Part shown: one piece after another, positions 9,198 through 19,186 of the stretch
Position numbering within the stretch: position 1 is the first letter of the stretch
Layout of the letters: each line of letters begins with the position of its first letter
Source: Alphaproteobacteria bacterium
GTDB taxonomy: Bacteria > Pseudomonadota > Alphaproteobacteria > DSM-16000 > Inquilinaceae
Length of the DNA: 64,000 bases
Direction: 5' to 3'
Assembly (NCBI GenBank): GCA_028284045.1
Contig: JANQSN010000036.1
Span: forward strand, 19,544 to 83,543
Program-made: the position numbers and the translations under genes
The notes under the pieces: generated by a model
The model's database searches: none
What the model was told of the DNA's origin: nothing
What the model saw: the letters and a program-made list of their open reading frames with translations, nothing else

Positions 9198-10325
9198 TCA
9201 GGCCGGGCCGGCGCCGGCGGTCTTGGCCAGCACCGGTGCCGCACCGGCTGGGCCGTGCGGCGACGCCGCCAGCCGATCGGCCGCGTCGAAAGCATAGAGC
9301 CGGTCGGGATCGACATAGACCGTCACCGGCTCGCCGAGGCGGAAGGAATGCACCCCCTCCTCATGGCTGACCAGGTTCAGCCCGTTGTGGCGGACATGCA
9401 CGAAGGTCTCCGCCCCGCTGATCTCCGACAGCTCCACCGTGCCCGACAGCGACACCGCACCCGGTCCGGCCGGCGCCAGGTCGACATGGTGGGCGCGCAC
9501 ACCGAAGCGGTAGGCGCCGTCCGCCAGGCCGGCGAAATGCACCGGGCGGCCGGCCCGCATCTCGCCGCCGAACTGCACCTCGCCGCCGGCGATCCGCCCG
9601 GCGATCAGGTTGATCGGCGGATCGCTGAACACCTCGCCGACCCGCACGCTGGCCGGGTTGCGGTAGACGTCCACCATCTCCCCGATCTGCAGCACCCGGC
9701 CGGCATCGACGACGATGGCCTGGCCGCCGAGCAACAGCGCCTCCTGCGGCTCGGTGGTGGCGTAGACCACGGTGGCGCCGCCGGTCTGGAAGATGTGGCG
9801 CAGCTCGGTGCGCAGCTCTTCGCGCAGCTTGTAGTCGAGATTGACCAAGGGCTCGTCGAGCAGCAGCAGCCGCGCCCGCTTGACCAGCGCGCGGGCGAGC
9901 GCCGTACGCTGCTGCTGGCCGCCGGAAAGCTGGCCCGGCAGCCGGTCCAGCAGATGGTCGATATGCAGGAGGGCGGCGGTGTCGCGCACCCGCCGGTCGA
10001 TCTCCGGCCCGGGCAGCCGCGCCCGGCGCAGCGGTGCGGCGATGTTGTCGTACACCGAGAAGGCCGGATAGTTGATGAACTGCTGGTAGACCATGGCGAC
10101 ATCGCGGTCGCGTACGCCGGCCGTCGTCCGGTCGGCACCCTCCACCAGGACGCGGCCGGCCGTCGGCCGGTCGAGCCCGGCGAGCAGCCGCAGAATCGAC
10201 GTCTTGCCGGCGGTGGTGGGCCCGAGCAGGACGTTCAGGCCGTTGGGCACCAGCGACAGCGACATGCCGTAGAGATGCGTTTCGCCCGCGACCGTCTTGG
10301 TCACGCCGTCCAGCGTGACGGTCAT
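9198..10325 (-). CDS. glpS: Glycerol ABC transporter ATP-binding protein GlpS
   Basis: A 375-residue ATPase, first gene of the transporter part of the operon. Walker A is GPTTAGKT (residues 35-42), an unusual central sequence but with the essential G and K-T kept. The signature LSGGQQQR (133-140) and Walker B LLLLDEP (153-159) are canonical. A MalK-type C-terminal domain follows. The D-loop/switch region reads ATTEPQEAL rather than the usual THDQxEA, so the switch His is absent. It dimerises with GlpT to drive glycerol import. Confidence 0.88.
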   Translation of the reverse strand: MTVTLDGVTKTVAGETHLYGMSLSLVPNGLNVLLGPTTAGKTSILRLLAGLDRPTAGRVLVEGADRTTAGVRDRDVAMVYQQFINYPAFSVYDNIAAPLRRARLPGPEIDRRVRDTAALLHIDHLLDRLPGQLSGGQQQRTALARALVKRARLLLLDEPLVNLDYKLREELRTELRHIFQTGGATVVYATTEPQEALLLGGQAIVVDAGRVLQIGEMVDVYRNPASVRVGEVFSDPPINLIAGRIAGGEVQFGGEMRAGRPVHFAGLADGAYRFGVRAHHVDLAPAGPGAVSLSGTVELSEISGAETFVHVRHNGLNLVSHEEGVHSFRLGEPVTVYVDPDRLYAFDAADRLAASPHGPAGAAPVLAKTAGAGPA

Positions 10326-10593
10326 CGCCGGCCGTCCTCGGCCGCCGCAGACGCCCGGCCGCCGTCAGCGGTAGCGCCGGGCAATCGCATCGGTGGGGGA
10401 GCGTAAGCCCGCCGCGACGGGCGAGCGCAACCAGACCGAACCCGCCAGACGGGTCGACAACCCTTCACCCGGTGATGACCTCCCGAACCCCTTTTCCGCG
10501 GAGCCGATGGGCCGTCCGCGCCTTATTAACAAAACGGTAGGCCAGCGATCGGTCGATGGCAAACGCGAATTTCCGCCGCCCCTGCCGCCGGGA

Positions 10594-12297
10594 TCAGACG
10601 GCACCCGCGCCGGCCTGCGCGGCAACAGGCGCGTTTGGAGGCGCGTCGGCGGCCGGATCGGCCGATGATGGCGCGGCTGCGCGATCGCCGGCTGTCGTGG
10701 CGAAATACTCTGCGATCCGCGCTTCGGCGGCGTCGCCGAACAGGATGCGCGCCGCCTCAAGGAGACCGGCGGACTGTCCGATCGTCTCCGGCCGGGCGAC
10801 CAGCGCGATCTTGGAGCGGCGGCGCAGGAAGTCCGCCAGCGTGACCACCATCTCGCGATGCGCCGTCAGCTTCAATTCGCCGCGGGTGTACTCCGTACCC
10901 TCGATCAGCACGGCCGCCTCGGCCGGGTTTTCGCGGATCCGCTCCAGAAGATCGAAGGCCGCCATGCCGTACCGGCGCCAGTAGCGGCGGCTGAGCGGCT
11001 CCGACGCCGACGGCGCCGTCAGCGCGTCCAGCCCCATCAGCCGGGCGCGATGATGGAACTCCGCCGCCGTGGCGGCCGGCGGCTCGCCGTACCAGCGGTA
11101 GCGCGGATAGGGCAGGTCGACGCCGCAGCGCCGGACATGCTCGCCGACCTCGTCGCCGACATTGACGCAGTCGGTCAGCTTGCCGCCGAAGATGCTGATA
11201 TGCCGTTCGGGCGCGTTCACATCCACCGCGTGCTTACGCGAGAGAGCCAAAAAGTCCCGCCCCTCGCCGGTGGTCTGGCGCACGGCCAAGGGCCGCACGC
11301 CCCAGCGCTCCGCGATGATGTCGGCACGGCTGAGCGGCCGGGCGAGCCGGAGCCGGACGTTGATGTTCTCCAGGATGAAGTCGCGGTCCTCGTCGGTCAC
11401 CGGGGCCGCGGGATCGTCGACCCTTGTGTCCGTCGTGCCGATGCAGGTGCGCGCGCCCATCGGGATGACGAAGAAGAGGCGCCCGTCGCTGGCGAAGAAG
11501 GCGAGCACCCGACGCTCCGCCGTCAGCCGGTCGACGATCAGGTGCACGCCCTTCGACAGCACGTGCCGGTGTTCGGTCGTCTGGCCGGTCAGCCGGTTGT
11601 GCGCGTCGACATAGGGCCCCGCAGCGTTGATCAGCACCCGCGCCCGGATGGTCAGCGCCCGGCCGCTGCGCCCGTCGCGTGCCGCGACCGACCAGTCGCC
11701 CGAGGCGTCGCGGGTGCCGCCCAGGCTCTCCACATAGTTCGCCGCGACGCTGCCATGGTCCATCGCCTGGCGCACGAAGTTGAAGACGAAGCGGCTGTCA
11801 TTGTCGAAGAGATAGGCGTCGGAATACTCGAACCCGCCGGCCACCCGATCGGTCTCGATGATCGGCTCCGCCGTGCCCAGCCCGGCCCGCGACAGCAGGC
11901 GCGGGATCCGCGTGAAGCCGTTGCCGATCAGCCAGTAGAGCCAGGTGCCGGCATAGAGCTTCAGCCGGCTGTGCCGGAACCCCGGCGGCACGGAGGTGAG
12001 GAAGCGGATCTCCTGCACCGTGGAGGGGAAGTTGCGGATCAGGTGATTGCGCGACAGGCACAGCTTGCGCACCAGCGCGAAGTCGAAGGTTTCCAGATAC
12101 TTGATCCCGCCCCAGGCGAGGTTGGAGCTTTCCTGGCTGGTCACCCCGGCGAAGTCGCCGCGGTCGATCAGCGCGACGCGCGCACCCTTGCCGGCCAGCG
12201 CCGCGGCGGAGACGGCGCCGTTGATACCGCCGCCGATGACCAGGGCGTCGAAGCGCTCCGATTCCAGCCGCGCGATGTTGGCCTGCCGCAGATCCAT
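10594..12297 (-). CDS. glpD: Glycerol-3-phosphate dehydrogenase (FAD)
   Basis: I chose the ATG at 12295-12297 (MDLRQANIARL), giving 567 residues; the longer open frame upstream runs through a REP-like repeat. The dinucleotide-binding motif GGGINGA is at residues 22-28, followed by the second FAD contact VALIDRGDFAGVTS and the GGIKYLE motif. The middle contains the conserved GTTDT and the C-terminal GGKLTD of the GlpD/GlpA family. It oxidises glycerol 3-phosphate to dihydroxyacetone phosphate at the inner membrane, feeding quinones. The tail after residue ~530 is Ala/Pro-rich and not conserved. Confidence 0.92.
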   Translation of the reverse strand: MDLRQANIARLESERFDALVIGGGINGAVSAAALAGKGARVALIDRGDFAGVTSQESSNLAWGGIKYLETFDFALVRKLCLSRNHLIRNFPSTVQEIRFLTSVPPGFRHSRLKLYAGTWLYWLIGNGFTRIPRLLSRAGLGTAEPIIETDRVAGGFEYSDAYLFDNDSRFVFNFVRQAMDHGSVAANYVESLGGTRDASGDWSVAARDGRSGRALTIRARVLINAAGPYVDAHNRLTGQTTEHRHVLSKGVHLIVDRLTAERRVLAFFASDGRLFFVIPMGARTCIGTTDTRVDDPAAPVTDEDRDFILENINVRLRLARPLSRADIIAERWGVRPLAVRQTTGEGRDFLALSRKHAVDVNAPERHISIFGGKLTDCVNVGDEVGEHVRRCGVDLPYPRYRWYGEPPAATAAEFHHRARLMGLDALTAPSASEPLSRRYWRRYGMAAFDLLERIRENPAEAAVLIEGTEYTRGELKLTAHREMVVTLADFLRRRSKIALVARPETIGQSAGLLEAARILFGDAAEARIAEYFATTAGDRAAAPSSADPAADAPPNAPVAAQAGAGAV

Positions 12298-12354
12298 GGG
12301 GGTTCCGTTCAAGAGTGGGGCTCGAAACCAATCGCTAGGTCGATCCAAAGGTGA

Positions 12355-12398
12355 GCCCCTCCCCCTTGATGGGGGAGGGATCGGGTGGGGGTGATGAT
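12355..12398 (+). repeat. REP-like palindromic repeat, copy A
   Basis: The core is a perfect hairpin, CCCTCCCCC (12357-12365) and GGGGGAGGG (12371-12379) around TTGAT, followed by a GGGTGGGGGTGAT tail. A near-identical inverted copy lies about 70 bp away and a third copy is near 60.87 kb. It sits between glpK and glpD. Confidence 0.8.
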
Positions 12399-12447
12399 GC
12401 CACGGCTTCGGTCGCCCGACCGTCATGCCGCGCCGCAACCGTCGAGA

Positions 12448-12490
12448 TCACCCCCTCCCAACCCTCCCCCATCGAGGGGGAAGGCTTCAA
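12448..12490 (-). repeat. REP-like palindromic repeat, copy B (inverted)
   Basis: Read on the minus strand this gives CCTTCCCCCTCGATGGGGGA and the same GGGAGGGGGTGAT tail as copy A, in opposite orientation. The A-B pair makes a BIME-like head-to-head unit in the 222-bp glpK-glpD spacer, where it could fold as a stable RNA structure. Confidence 0.8.
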
Positions 12491-12519
12491 CAGGGTGCGG
12501 CGATGAATATCACTTAGAC

Positions 12520-14022
12520 TTAATCGTCCCGCGCCCAGCCCTTGGCAAGGGCCACCGCCCTCAGCCAGCGCCGATGCAGCCGGTCGCGCGTCTCCGCCGA
12601 CATCGCCGGCTCATAGCGCCGGTCCGCGCGCCATTGAAGCGCGAGATCGGCTTGATCAGACCAGACGCCGGTCGCCAGACCGGCGAGATAGGCCGCGCCC
12701 AGCGCCGTTGTCTCCGCAATCGCCGGCACGACCACCGGCACGCCCAGGCTGTCGGCCTGGAATTGCATCAGGACGTCGTTGGCCGACGCCCCACCGTCGG
12801 CGCGAAGCTCGCTCAAACTCACGCCGCTGTCGCGCATCATCGCCTCCACCACGTCGCGGGTCTGGTAGGCCATCGCCTCCAGGGTCGCGCGGGCGAGATG
12901 GGCGCGCGTCGTGCCGCGCGTCGCCCCGATGATCAGCCCCCGGGCGTAAGCGTCCCAATGCGGGGCGCCCAGGCCGACCAGCGCCGGCACGAAATAGACG
13001 TCGCCGGTGTCGGGAACGGACGCGGCGAGGTCTTGCGTCTCCGCCGCCGCGCCGATCAGGCCGAGCCCGTCGCGCAGCCATTGCACGCCGGCCCCGGTGA
13101 CGAAGATCGCCCCCTCCAGCGCGTACTCCACCGGCCGGTCGCCGAGCTGCCAGGCGATGGTGGTCAACAGCCGCTCGTTGGAGAAGACGGGCTCGGTACC
13201 CGTGTTCATCAGCACGAAGGAGCCGGTGCCGTAGGTGTTCTTGGCCATGCCGGGCGCGTAGCAGGCCTGGCCGAACAGGGCCGCCTGCTGGTCCCCGGCG
13301 ATGCCCGCCACGGGCACCGTCCGGTCGGGGAATAGCCCGCTGGCGGTCCCATAGACCTCCGAGGAGGAGCGGACTTCGGGCAGGATCGCCCGGGGGATGC
13401 GCAGGAGGTCGAGCAGGTCGTCGTCCCAGCGCCGCTCCGCAATGTTGAACAGCAGCGTGCGCGAGGCGTTGGTGACGTCGGTCAGATGCGCCTGCCCGCC
13501 GGTGAGCTGCCAGACCAGCCAACTGTCGATGGTGCCGAAGGCGATCTCGCCGGCCTCGGCGCGGTCGCGCAGGCCGTCGATATGGTCGAGCAGCCAGGCG
13601 ATCTTGGTGCCGGAGAAATAGGGGTCGATGACCAGACCGGTCTTAGCGCGGATCCAGTCCTCGTGGCCCGCCTCGCGCAGCCGGTCGCAGACATCCGCCG
13701 TGCGCCGGTCCTGCCAGACCACCGCGGGACAGACCGGCTTCCCGGTGCGGCGGTCCCACAGCACGACGGTCTCGCGCTGATTGGTGATGCCGATGGCCGA
13801 CAGCGCCCCCGGATCGATGCCGGCGGCGCCGATCGCCTCGTCCACGACGCGCCGGGTGACCGCCCAGATTTCCAGCGCGTCGTGCTCGACCCAGCCGCCT
13901 CGGGGGTAATGCTGGGTGAACTCCGAATAGGCGCGGGCGCAGAGCCCGCCGCCGGCATCGAAGATCAGGATGGTGGTGCCGGTGGTGCCCTGGTCGATCG
14001 CCAGCACATAGCCTTCCGCCAT
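12520..14022 (-). CDS. glpK: Glycerol kinase
   Basis: The 500-residue length is exactly that of bacterial glycerol kinases of the FGGY family. The ATP-binding phosphate-1 motif is [10 protein letters not shown] (residues 8-17); ITNQRET and [13 protein letters not shown] are the typical glycerol and nucleotide contact segments; the C-terminal half has [16 protein letters not shown]. It phosphorylates imported glycerol to glycerol 3-phosphate, which GlpD then oxidises. It is the first gene of the minus-strand glycerol cluster, separated from glpD by 222 bp carrying two inverted repeats. No glpR repressor gene is present nearby. Confidence 0.95.
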   Translation of the reverse strand: MAEGYVLAIDQGTTGTTILIFDAGGGLCARAYSEFTQHYPRGGWVEHDALEIWAVTRRVVDEAIGAAGIDPGALSAIGITNQRETVVLWDRRTGKPVCPAVVWQDRRTADVCDRLREAGHEDWIRAKTGLVIDPYFSGTKIAWLLDHIDGLRDRAEAGEIAFGTIDSWLVWQLTGGQAHLTDVTNASRTLLFNIAERRWDDDLLDLLRIPRAILPEVRSSSEVYGTASGLFPDRTVPVAGIAGDQQAALFGQACYAPGMAKNTYGTGSFVLMNTGTEPVFSNERLLTTIAWQLGDRPVEYALEGAIFVTGAGVQWLRDGLGLIGAAAETQDLAASVPDTGDVYFVPALVGLGAPHWDAYARGLIIGATRGTTRAHLARATLEAMAYQTRDVVEAMMRDSGVSLSELRADGGASANDVLMQFQADSLGVPVVVPAIAETTALGAAYLAGLATGVWSDQADLALQWRADRRYEPAMSAETRDRLHRRWLRAVALAKGWARDD

Positions 14023-14163
14023 GGTGCGCCTGGTCCTCCCGCGTTTCTTCGCGCGTTGGCCCGCGGCGTCGGGCCGCGGGCGGGAGGCTTCAGGCTAGCG
14101 CACCCCCCCGCCCCGCGGGCAAGAGCGTTGGGCGCGGGGGCGTCCCAGGACGGCGTGGTCGGC

Positions 14164-14649
14164 TCAGCCCTGCCGCCAGCGGACGATGGCGGCGGTGACC
14201 ACGGCGAACAGCACATGGCCGGCCAGGGCCACCCAGGTGATCCCGGTGAAGTTCAAGAAGGGCGGGTTGCCGGCGATCAGATGCGCCAGGATGTAGAGCG
14301 CCAGCACCCACAGCGCCGCGCCGTAGAGGATCGACAGCGGCAGCCAATGCAGCCAGGGCACGAAGCGCCGGCCCAGCGGCTGGACGATCCACATCCACCC
14401 CACCGGATAGGCGATGACGCCTGCCAGGTAGTGCAGCAGATGCGCCGCCGGCCGGTAGCCCTCCCCGGTCAGCACCGAGACGATGTTGTTGGCCAGCGGG
14501 ATCGGCGCAAGGTTGGCGTAGCCCAGCATCGGGCTGAGGCTCTGGCCGAAATAGTCGAACGCCACGGTCGACACGCAGCCGGCCAGGATCATGGTCCACA
14601 AGGTGGACAGGGTCAGCGGCGGAAAGCCGGGTCGGGCCGAATTGGACAT
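14164..14649 (-). CDS. Hypothetical four-TM membrane protein
   Basis: A 161-residue protein with four hydrophobic stretches: LWTMILAGCVSTVAFDYFG, LLHYLAGVIAYPVGWMWIV, WLPLSILYGAALWVLALYIL and WVALAGHVLFAVVTAAIVRW. It has no enzymatic motif that I recognise and resembles uncharacterised proteobacterial membrane proteins. It lies 141 bp downstream of glpK's start on the same strand, so it could be read into the glycerol cluster, but the spacer suggests a separate unit. The start at MSNSARPG (14647-14649) is the most upstream sensible ATG. Confidence 0.6.
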   Translation of the reverse strand: MSNSARPGFPPLTLSTLWTMILAGCVSTVAFDYFGQSLSPMLGYANLAPIPLANNIVSVLTGEGYRPAAHLLHYLAGVIAYPVGWMWIVQPLGRRFVPWLHWLPLSILYGAALWVLALYILAHLIAGNPPFLNFTGITWVALAGHVLFAVVTAAIVRWRQG

Positions 14650-14770
14650 CGCGCAAATCCCCTCAGGTCTTGGGCAACGGCCACCACCTTCGGCGGCCCG
14701 CCCCCGTCGATTGCGCCCCTATGGATGCCAACACTACCGGTGCGGGTTACGTCGTCCAGCTCGGCGTTGA

Positions 14771-14800
14771 ACGGAAAGGCCCCGCCACAAGGGCGGGGCC
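14771..14800 (-). terminator. Rho-independent terminator after the PemK-like gene
   Basis: Arms GGCCCCGCC (14778-14786) and GGCGGGGCC (14792-14800) form a 9-bp stem with a five-base loop. On the minus strand the hairpin is followed by TTTCCGTT. It lies about 120 bp beyond the stop of the PemK-like gene and ahead of the membrane-protein gene on the same strand. Confidence 0.65.
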
Positions 14801-14920
14801 ATCAGAGCTTCGGGAAGGGTTGTTATCCCCGATTTCCCGAAGCTGCCGCCCGAAGGCGGTCTTCCAAGCCCGATACCGAAGCAGAGCGGGTACTCTTCTA
14901 ATGTAGTTTCCTGCTCGGTG

Positions 14921-15319
14921 TCAGTCAACGAATCCCAATGCGACGCGCACACATGTCTTTATGGCCGTCATATCATCGGCCGGCATGGTAAAGGTGACGT
15001 AGGATCGCTTCCCACCACGGCCGCGGATCTTGATCCGGTCCAACCGATCGACGCTGACTGTCGAGAGCATATCGCACTTCGCCCATATCGGTCCGCGCGC
15101 CAGGGGATAGGCACCCGCGCTCAGCCGGTGGTGGTAGAGTTCCGTTGGCTTCGGTTCGGTGCCGCTCAGCGGAACCACCGTGCAGAGTTTCGGCCGAGAG
15201 CGGAAGCGTGGCGAGACGATCACAACCGGACGAACCTTCACCATCTCTGGCACAATGAATCCGGTTCCAAAGTCACAGATTAGGATGGTACCCGGGGCCG
15301 GATGGAACGAAAGGGGCAT
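14921..15319 (-). CDS. PemK/MazF-family protein (solo toxin-like)
   Basis: The start at ATG 15317-15319 (MPLSFHPAPGT) gives 132 residues and matches where relatives begin; in-frame starts up to 54 bp further upstream are possible. The fold landmarks of the MazF/PemK barrel are present: PGTILICDFG, then VKVRPVVIVSP with the catalytic-strand Arg, and CTVVPLSGTEP. Members cleave mRNA in ribosome-independent fashion. No antitoxin gene is adjacent on either side, so this is an orphan. Base composition here is less G+C-rich than the flanks, and the gene lies on the 3' side of tRNA-Pro(GGG), both hints of acquisition. I see no Shine-Dalgarno. Confidence 0.75.
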   Translation of the reverse strand: MPLSFHPAPGTILICDFGTGFIVPEMVKVRPVVIVSPRFRSRPKLCTVVPLSGTEPKPTELYHHRLSAGAYPLARGPIWAKCDMLSTVSVDRLDRIKIRGRGGKRSYVTFTMPADDMTAIKTCVRVALGFVD

Positions 15320-15496
15320 CGACAAAAGGAAACCCGAGATTCGGACAACCGCAAGCCGCACCATGGCTCGCAATTCGGAAAGTGACCAGCCTTCGCCAAT
15401 TCTTAGGGTTGCACAAACCGGCTACCTCAGACGCAACTCTTATCAACTAGGCCGTTCGCCGCAGCCTTGAAATACCCCATAACTCGTTGATTCAAT

Positions 15497-15573
<77 letters not shown>

Positions 15574-15663
15574 GCCGTGCGGGCCATCGTATAGCCGGTC
15601 GGCCCGGCTCTGGGAAATGCTAAAGCGATGCCGGGTCGACACGGGGACCCACGCACATGCCGG

Positions 15664-16242
15664 TCAGCGGCGACCGCCGCGCTTCGGTGCGGGCTCCCCG
15701 CCCGCCAGCAATCGGCGGAACCGGTGCAGCTCCGCCAGCAAACCCTCCAGCTCCGCGCGCACCGACGGTGAGAGGCCGCCGGCACCGGCGTCGGCCGGTG
15801 CTTCGGGCGCGGCCGGTGCCGGTCCCCGGTCCGCCTCGAAGGGCAGCTCGTCGGTGGCCGCTTCGCCGCCCGGGGCCTGCGGCACCGCCGCGGGACCGGC
15901 GGTCTCGCCGCGACCCTCACGCAGTAGGCGCTGCACCCCCTTGATCGTATAGCCGTCCTGGTAGAGCAGCGTCTGGATGCGGCGCAGCAGAGCGACGTCT
16001 TCGGGACGATAGTAGCGCCGCCCGCCGCCGCGCTTCAGCGGCCGCACCTGGGAGAACTTGGTTTCCCAGAACCGCAGGACGTGCTGCGGCACCTCCAGGT
16101 CCTCTGAGACCTCGCTGATGGTCCGATAGGCGGTCGCCGACTTGCGCACCGGGCGTGGCCTCTCACCGGGATCGTCGCCCGTGTCGTCCGCCGCCAGGAT
16201 CGCCGGGCCGGCGGCGCCCGCCTCCGGCACGTCGCCGCTCAT
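15664..16242 (-). CDS. MerR family transcriptional regulator
   Basis: A 192-residue protein with an N-terminal disordered segment, then a MerR helix-turn-helix (residues ~38-105: [20 protein letters not shown], then the wing segment [15 protein letters not shown]). The C-terminal half is Ala/Pro-rich and ends in a basic tail (KRGGRR), without the Cys residues of metal sensors. This gene follows ihfA in many alphaproteobacteria, and here its ATG overlaps the ihfA stop (ATGA). It is probably a constitutive chromosomal regulator rather than a metal-resistance MerR. Confidence 0.9.
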   Translation of the reverse strand: MSGDVPEAGAAGPAILAADDTGDDPGERPRPVRKSATAYRTISEVSEDLEVPQHVLRFWETKFSQVRPLKRGGGRRYYRPEDVALLRRIQTLLYQDGYTIKGVQRLLREGRGETAGPAAVPQAPGGEAATDELPFEADRGPAPAAPEAPADAGAGGLSPSVRAELEGLLAELHRFRRLLAGGEPAPKRGGRR

Positions 16243-16592
16243 GGCCGCTCCGCCGCGCGCCCGCCGCCCGACCCATCGTCGTCGCCCTCAAGCTCCGCGA
16301 CTTCGGCGTTGATCCGCTTTTTCAGCACATGCGAGGCGCGGAACACCAACACCCGCCGCGGCGAGATCGGCACTTCCTCCCCGGTCTTCGGGTTGCGGCC
16401 GACGCGCTCGCGTTTCTGGCGAACGGAGAAGCTGCCGAACGACGAGATCTTCACCATCTCGCCGCGTTCCAGCGCGTCGGAAATCTCATCCAGCACGGTT
16501 TCCACCAACAGCGCGCTCTCGTTCCGCGACAGCCCGACCTCCTGGTACACGGCCTCGCTGAGTTGCGCCCTGGTGAGCGTCGAGTTCGTCAT
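16239..16592 (-). CDS. ihfA: Integration host factor subunit alpha
   Basis: I chose the ATG at 16590-16592 ([11 protein letters not shown]), giving 117 residues, slightly longer than E. coli IhfA because of an acidic/Gly tail. The HU/IHF signature [20 protein letters not shown] is at about residues 46-65, and the minor-groove arm [17 protein letters not shown] follows. Partner IhfB must be encoded elsewhere. It lies downstream of fabH and is translationally coupled to the MerR gene. A promoter-like pair TTGACT (16675-16680) and TACCGT (16652-16657) with 17-bp spacing precedes it. Confidence 0.93.
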   Translation of the reverse strand: MTNSTLTRAQLSEAVYQEVGLSRNESALLVETVLDEISDALERGEMVKISSFGSFSVRQKRERVGRNPKTGEEVPISPRRVLVFRASHVLKKRINAEVAELEGDDDGSGGGRAAERP

Positions 16593-16651
16593 GGCCACCC
16601 CCCTGGCCGAACACGAGCCCGAACGGTCCCCTCCGGCCGAGCCCAAAAGGC

Positions 16652-16680
16652 ACGGTACTGTCCGGAGATTCTTCAGTCAA
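16652..16680 (-). promoter_or_regulatory. Candidate ihfA promoter
   Basis: On the minus strand, TTGACT (16675-16680) and TACCGT (16652-16657) are 17 bp apart, about 60 bp upstream of the ihfA ATG. The -10 match is weak, as is common in this class. Upstream, GGCGTT and AACGCC form a small stem around 16693-16711. Confidence 0.4.
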
Positions 16681-16759
16681 ATGCAAAGGGTTGGCGTTCT
16701 TCCTTAACGCCGCAAACGGGCCGGCCGCATTTTCGCCCTAGTGTGGCTTCGAGGCCGCC

Positions 16760-17737
16760 TCACCAGCGCGCCAGCACCGAACCCCAAGTGAATCCGCCGC
16801 CCATCGCCTCCATCAGCACGAGTTGGCCGGCCTCGATACGGCCGTCGCGCACCGCCTCGTCCAGCGCCAGCGGCACCGAGGCGGCGGAGGTGTTGGCGTG
16901 GCGGTCGACCGTCACGACGACCCGCTCGATCGGGAAGTTCAGCCGCCGGCACAGCGCCTCGATGATCCGGCTGTTCGCCTGGTGCGGCACCAGCCAGTCG
17001 ATATCCTCGACGGTCAGATCGTTGGTTTCTATAGCAGTTAGAACGGCTTCTGCCATGTTATTGACGGCATGCTTGAATACATCCTTGCCGTTCATGCGGA
17101 CATGGCCGATGGTGCCGGTCGACGACACGCCGCCATCGACATAGAGCGCGTCATGCAGGCGTCCGTCGGATCGCAGATGGGTCGACAGGATGCCGCGCTC
17201 CACCGTCGCCCCATTGCTGGCCGTGGCTTCCAGCACGACCGCCCCGGCGCCGTCGCCGAACAGCACGCAGGTGCCGCGGTCCTCCCAATCGAGGATCCGC
17301 GTGAAGGTTTCCGAGCCGATGACCAGCGCGCGGTCCGCCTGGCCAAGCCGCAGCATGTTGTCGGCCATGGCCAGGGCATAGACGAAGCCCGAGCACACCG
17401 CCTGGATGTCGAAGGCGCAGCCGCGGGTCATGCCCAGCGCCGCCTGCACGCGGGTCGCCGTCGCGGGAAAGGTGTTGTCCGGCGTCGTCGTCGCCAGCAC
17501 CACGAGGTCCAGGGCCTCGGCCTCCACGCCGGCCCGGGCCAACGCCGCCCGGCTGGCGGCGATCGCCAGGTCGGAGGTTTTTTCGCCCTCCCCGGCGATA
17601 TGGCGTTGGCGGATGCCGGTGCGCTGCACGATCCAGGCGTCGCTGGTCTCGACCGTCTCCGCCATGGCGGCGTTGTCGACGACCCGGCGCGGCAAGGCCG
17701 AGCCGCAGCCGACGATACGGGCGCGCCGGCCGCTCAT
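16760..17737 (-). CDS. fabH: 3-oxoacyl-[acyl-carrier-protein] synthase III (FabH)
   Basis: A 325-residue ketoacyl-ACP synthase III that condenses acetyl-CoA with malonyl-ACP to begin fatty-acid synthesis. The catalytic triad is readable: Cys115 in AVCSGF, His252 in VPHQAN and Asn282 in HANTSAAS. The CoA-binding pocket [12 protein letters not shown] and the [10 protein letters not shown] loop are also present. It lies directly after plsX (ATGA overlap at 17734-17737), in the usual plsX-fabH order. Unlike its neighbour plsX, all active-site residues are intact. Confidence 0.95.
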   Translation of the reverse strand: MSGRRARIVGCGSALPRRVVDNAAMAETVETSDAWIVQRTGIRQRHIAGEGEKTSDLAIAASRAALARAGVEAEALDLVVLATTTPDNTFPATATRVQAALGMTRGCAFDIQAVCSGFVYALAMADNMLRLGQADRALVIGSETFTRILDWEDRGTCVLFGDGAGAVVLEATASNGATVERGILSTHLRSDGRLHDALYVDGGVSSTGTIGHVRMNGKDVFKHAVNNMAEAVLTAIETNDLTVEDIDWLVPHQANSRIIEALCRRLNFPIERVVVTVDRHANTSAASVPLALDEAVRDGRIEAGQLVLMEAMGGGFTWGSVLARW

Positions 17738-18816
17738 GCCCCGGCCATCTCGATCGCGCGGGTCGCCGCCGCGCCCCCGACGGTATCGGGGCGGAGCCGG
17801 CGCGCCGCCGCGCTCAGCCGGTCGTTGAAGCCGCCGCGCAGCAGATCGACGGCGACGCCGATGGCATTGGCGATGGCGATGGCGTCGACGTCCGTGAGAC
17901 TTGGCGCGCGCACGCAGAGGCCCTGAAGGCCGAGCACCGCCGCGCCGTCATAGCGTCGCGGATCTACCCGTTGGCCAAGCTTGGTGAAGGCCGACCGGCC
18001 GATCCGGTGGCCGAGGCCGGCAAGCGGCGAGGATCGCACCGCCCGGCGCTGCCAGTCCTGGGAGAGCGCCGCCGCGCCGGCCGCCGCCTTGCGGGCAACA
18101 TTGCCGGTGAACCCATCGGTCACTACGACATCGACCGTGCCGGCGGCGATATCGTCGCCTTGCACCAGCCCGTGGAACCGACCGGGCAGGGTCGCCGCGC
18201 TCAGACGGGCCACAGCCTCGCTCACCACCTCATGGCCCTTCAATGCCTCCGATGCGCCGGTGAGCACGCCGATGCTGGGCGACACCAGGCCGAGCACGGT
18301 CTCAGCGAACAATGCGCCCATGAGGGCGAACTGAACCAGATGCGCCGGCCCGCAATCGGCCTGGGCGCCGAGATCGAGCATCACGCTTTCGCCGCGACGC
18401 GTCGGGAAGAACCAGGCGACCGCCGGCCGGTCGATCTCGGCCAGCGTCGGCAGCGCACCGGCGGCGGCGGCCGTCAGCGCCCCGGTCGGCGCGCCGGACA
18501 CGACGCAATCCGCGGCACCCGCCTGAAGCGCGTCGACGGCCAGGGGCATCGCCGGCAGCGGTGCGGGCCGGACTTCCGCCACCTCGGCGAGCGCTCGCAT
18601 ATCGGCCCCACCAGCCGCCAAGGCGCCGGCGATGGCCGCCTCGTCACCGAACAGCAGGAAGCGGTTGCCAGGATAGTGCTTGAGCGCCCGGGCCGCGCCG
18701 GCGACGACCGCGGCCGCGACGGCCGAGGCCGCGATCTGGTCCGCGCCCGCCGCCCGGTCCGCGACCGCTGCGTCCAGGGCGATCACCAAGCCATCGGACG
18801 GGCGGCGCGCCGTCAT
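17734..18816 (-). CDS. plsX: PlsX-like phosphate acyltransferase, highly divergent
   Basis: A 360-residue protein in the standard place between rpmF and fabH. PlsX makes acyl phosphate from acyl-ACP for phospholipid synthesis. The C-terminal half is recognisable: [10 protein letters not shown] (146-155), [20 protein letters not shown] (216-235), [11 protein letters not shown]. The N-terminal half departs from the family: the usual DAMGGD becomes DAAVAD (15-20), the R-P-S-x-A-L-R and SSM block is missing between residues 84 and 95, SAGNTGA becomes SGAPTGA (107-113), and NIGEE becomes TGASE. Overall length is typical. It may be altered in activity or specialised; a sequencing error is unlikely because the frame is intact. 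Confidence 0.85.
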   Translation of the reverse strand: MTARRPSDGLVIALDAAVADRAAGADQIAASAVAAAVVAGAARALKHYPGNRFLLFGDEAAIAGALAAGGADMRALAEVAEVRPAPLPAMPLAVDALQAGAADCVVSGAPTGALTAAAAGALPTLAEIDRPAVAWFFPTRRGESVMLDLGAQADCGPAHLVQFALMGALFAETVLGLVSPSIGVLTGASEALKGHEVVSEAVARLSAATLPGRFHGLVQGDDIAAGTVDVVVTDGFTGNVARKAAAGAAALSQDWQRRAVRSSPLAGLGHRIGRSAFTKLGQRVDPRRYDGAAVLGLQGLCVRAPSLTDVDAIAIANAIGVAVDLLRGGFNDRLSAAARRLRPDTVGGAAATRAIEMAGA

Positions 18817-18862
18817 GGCAACCGGTTACTCCCAACCGATTATGGGGTCGGACGCCGAAGCG

Positions 18863-19045
18863 TCAGGCCGCGTCCGTCTGGACCACCTCGCGGCCGTCAT
18901 AGTAGCCGCAGGCGCTGCAGACATGGTGCGGCCGCTTCAGTTCGCCGCAATTCGGGCATTCGCTGCGCGAGGCCGCCGTCAGGCTGCGATGCGAGCGCCG
19001 CATGTCGCGGCGCGACTTGGAGACTTTTCTCTTCGGAACCGCCAT
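18863..19045 (-). CDS. rpmF: 50S ribosomal protein L32
   Basis: I chose the ATG at 19043-19045 ([18 protein letters not shown]), giving 60 residues. L32 sits near the peptidyl-transferase centre. The four-Cys zinc motif ([17 protein letters not shown]) is intact, so this is the zinc-binding C+ form. rpmF-plsX-fabH is the standard arrangement. Confidence 0.97.
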   Translation of the reverse strand: MAVPKRKVSKSRRDMRRSHRSLTAASRSECPNCGELKRPHHVCSACGYYDGREVVQTDAA

Positions 19046-19186
19046 GGCCGGAACCTTCACCACGTGTGCTTGAAAAGCGGAGTTTACATGTAAAGAGGGC
19101 GGCCCCAGCAGAAGCCGCCCTGTATCGGACGCCTGTCTTAGGCCAATCGCGGCCGCGGAGCAAGAGCTTCGGCAGGCCGCCCGCCG

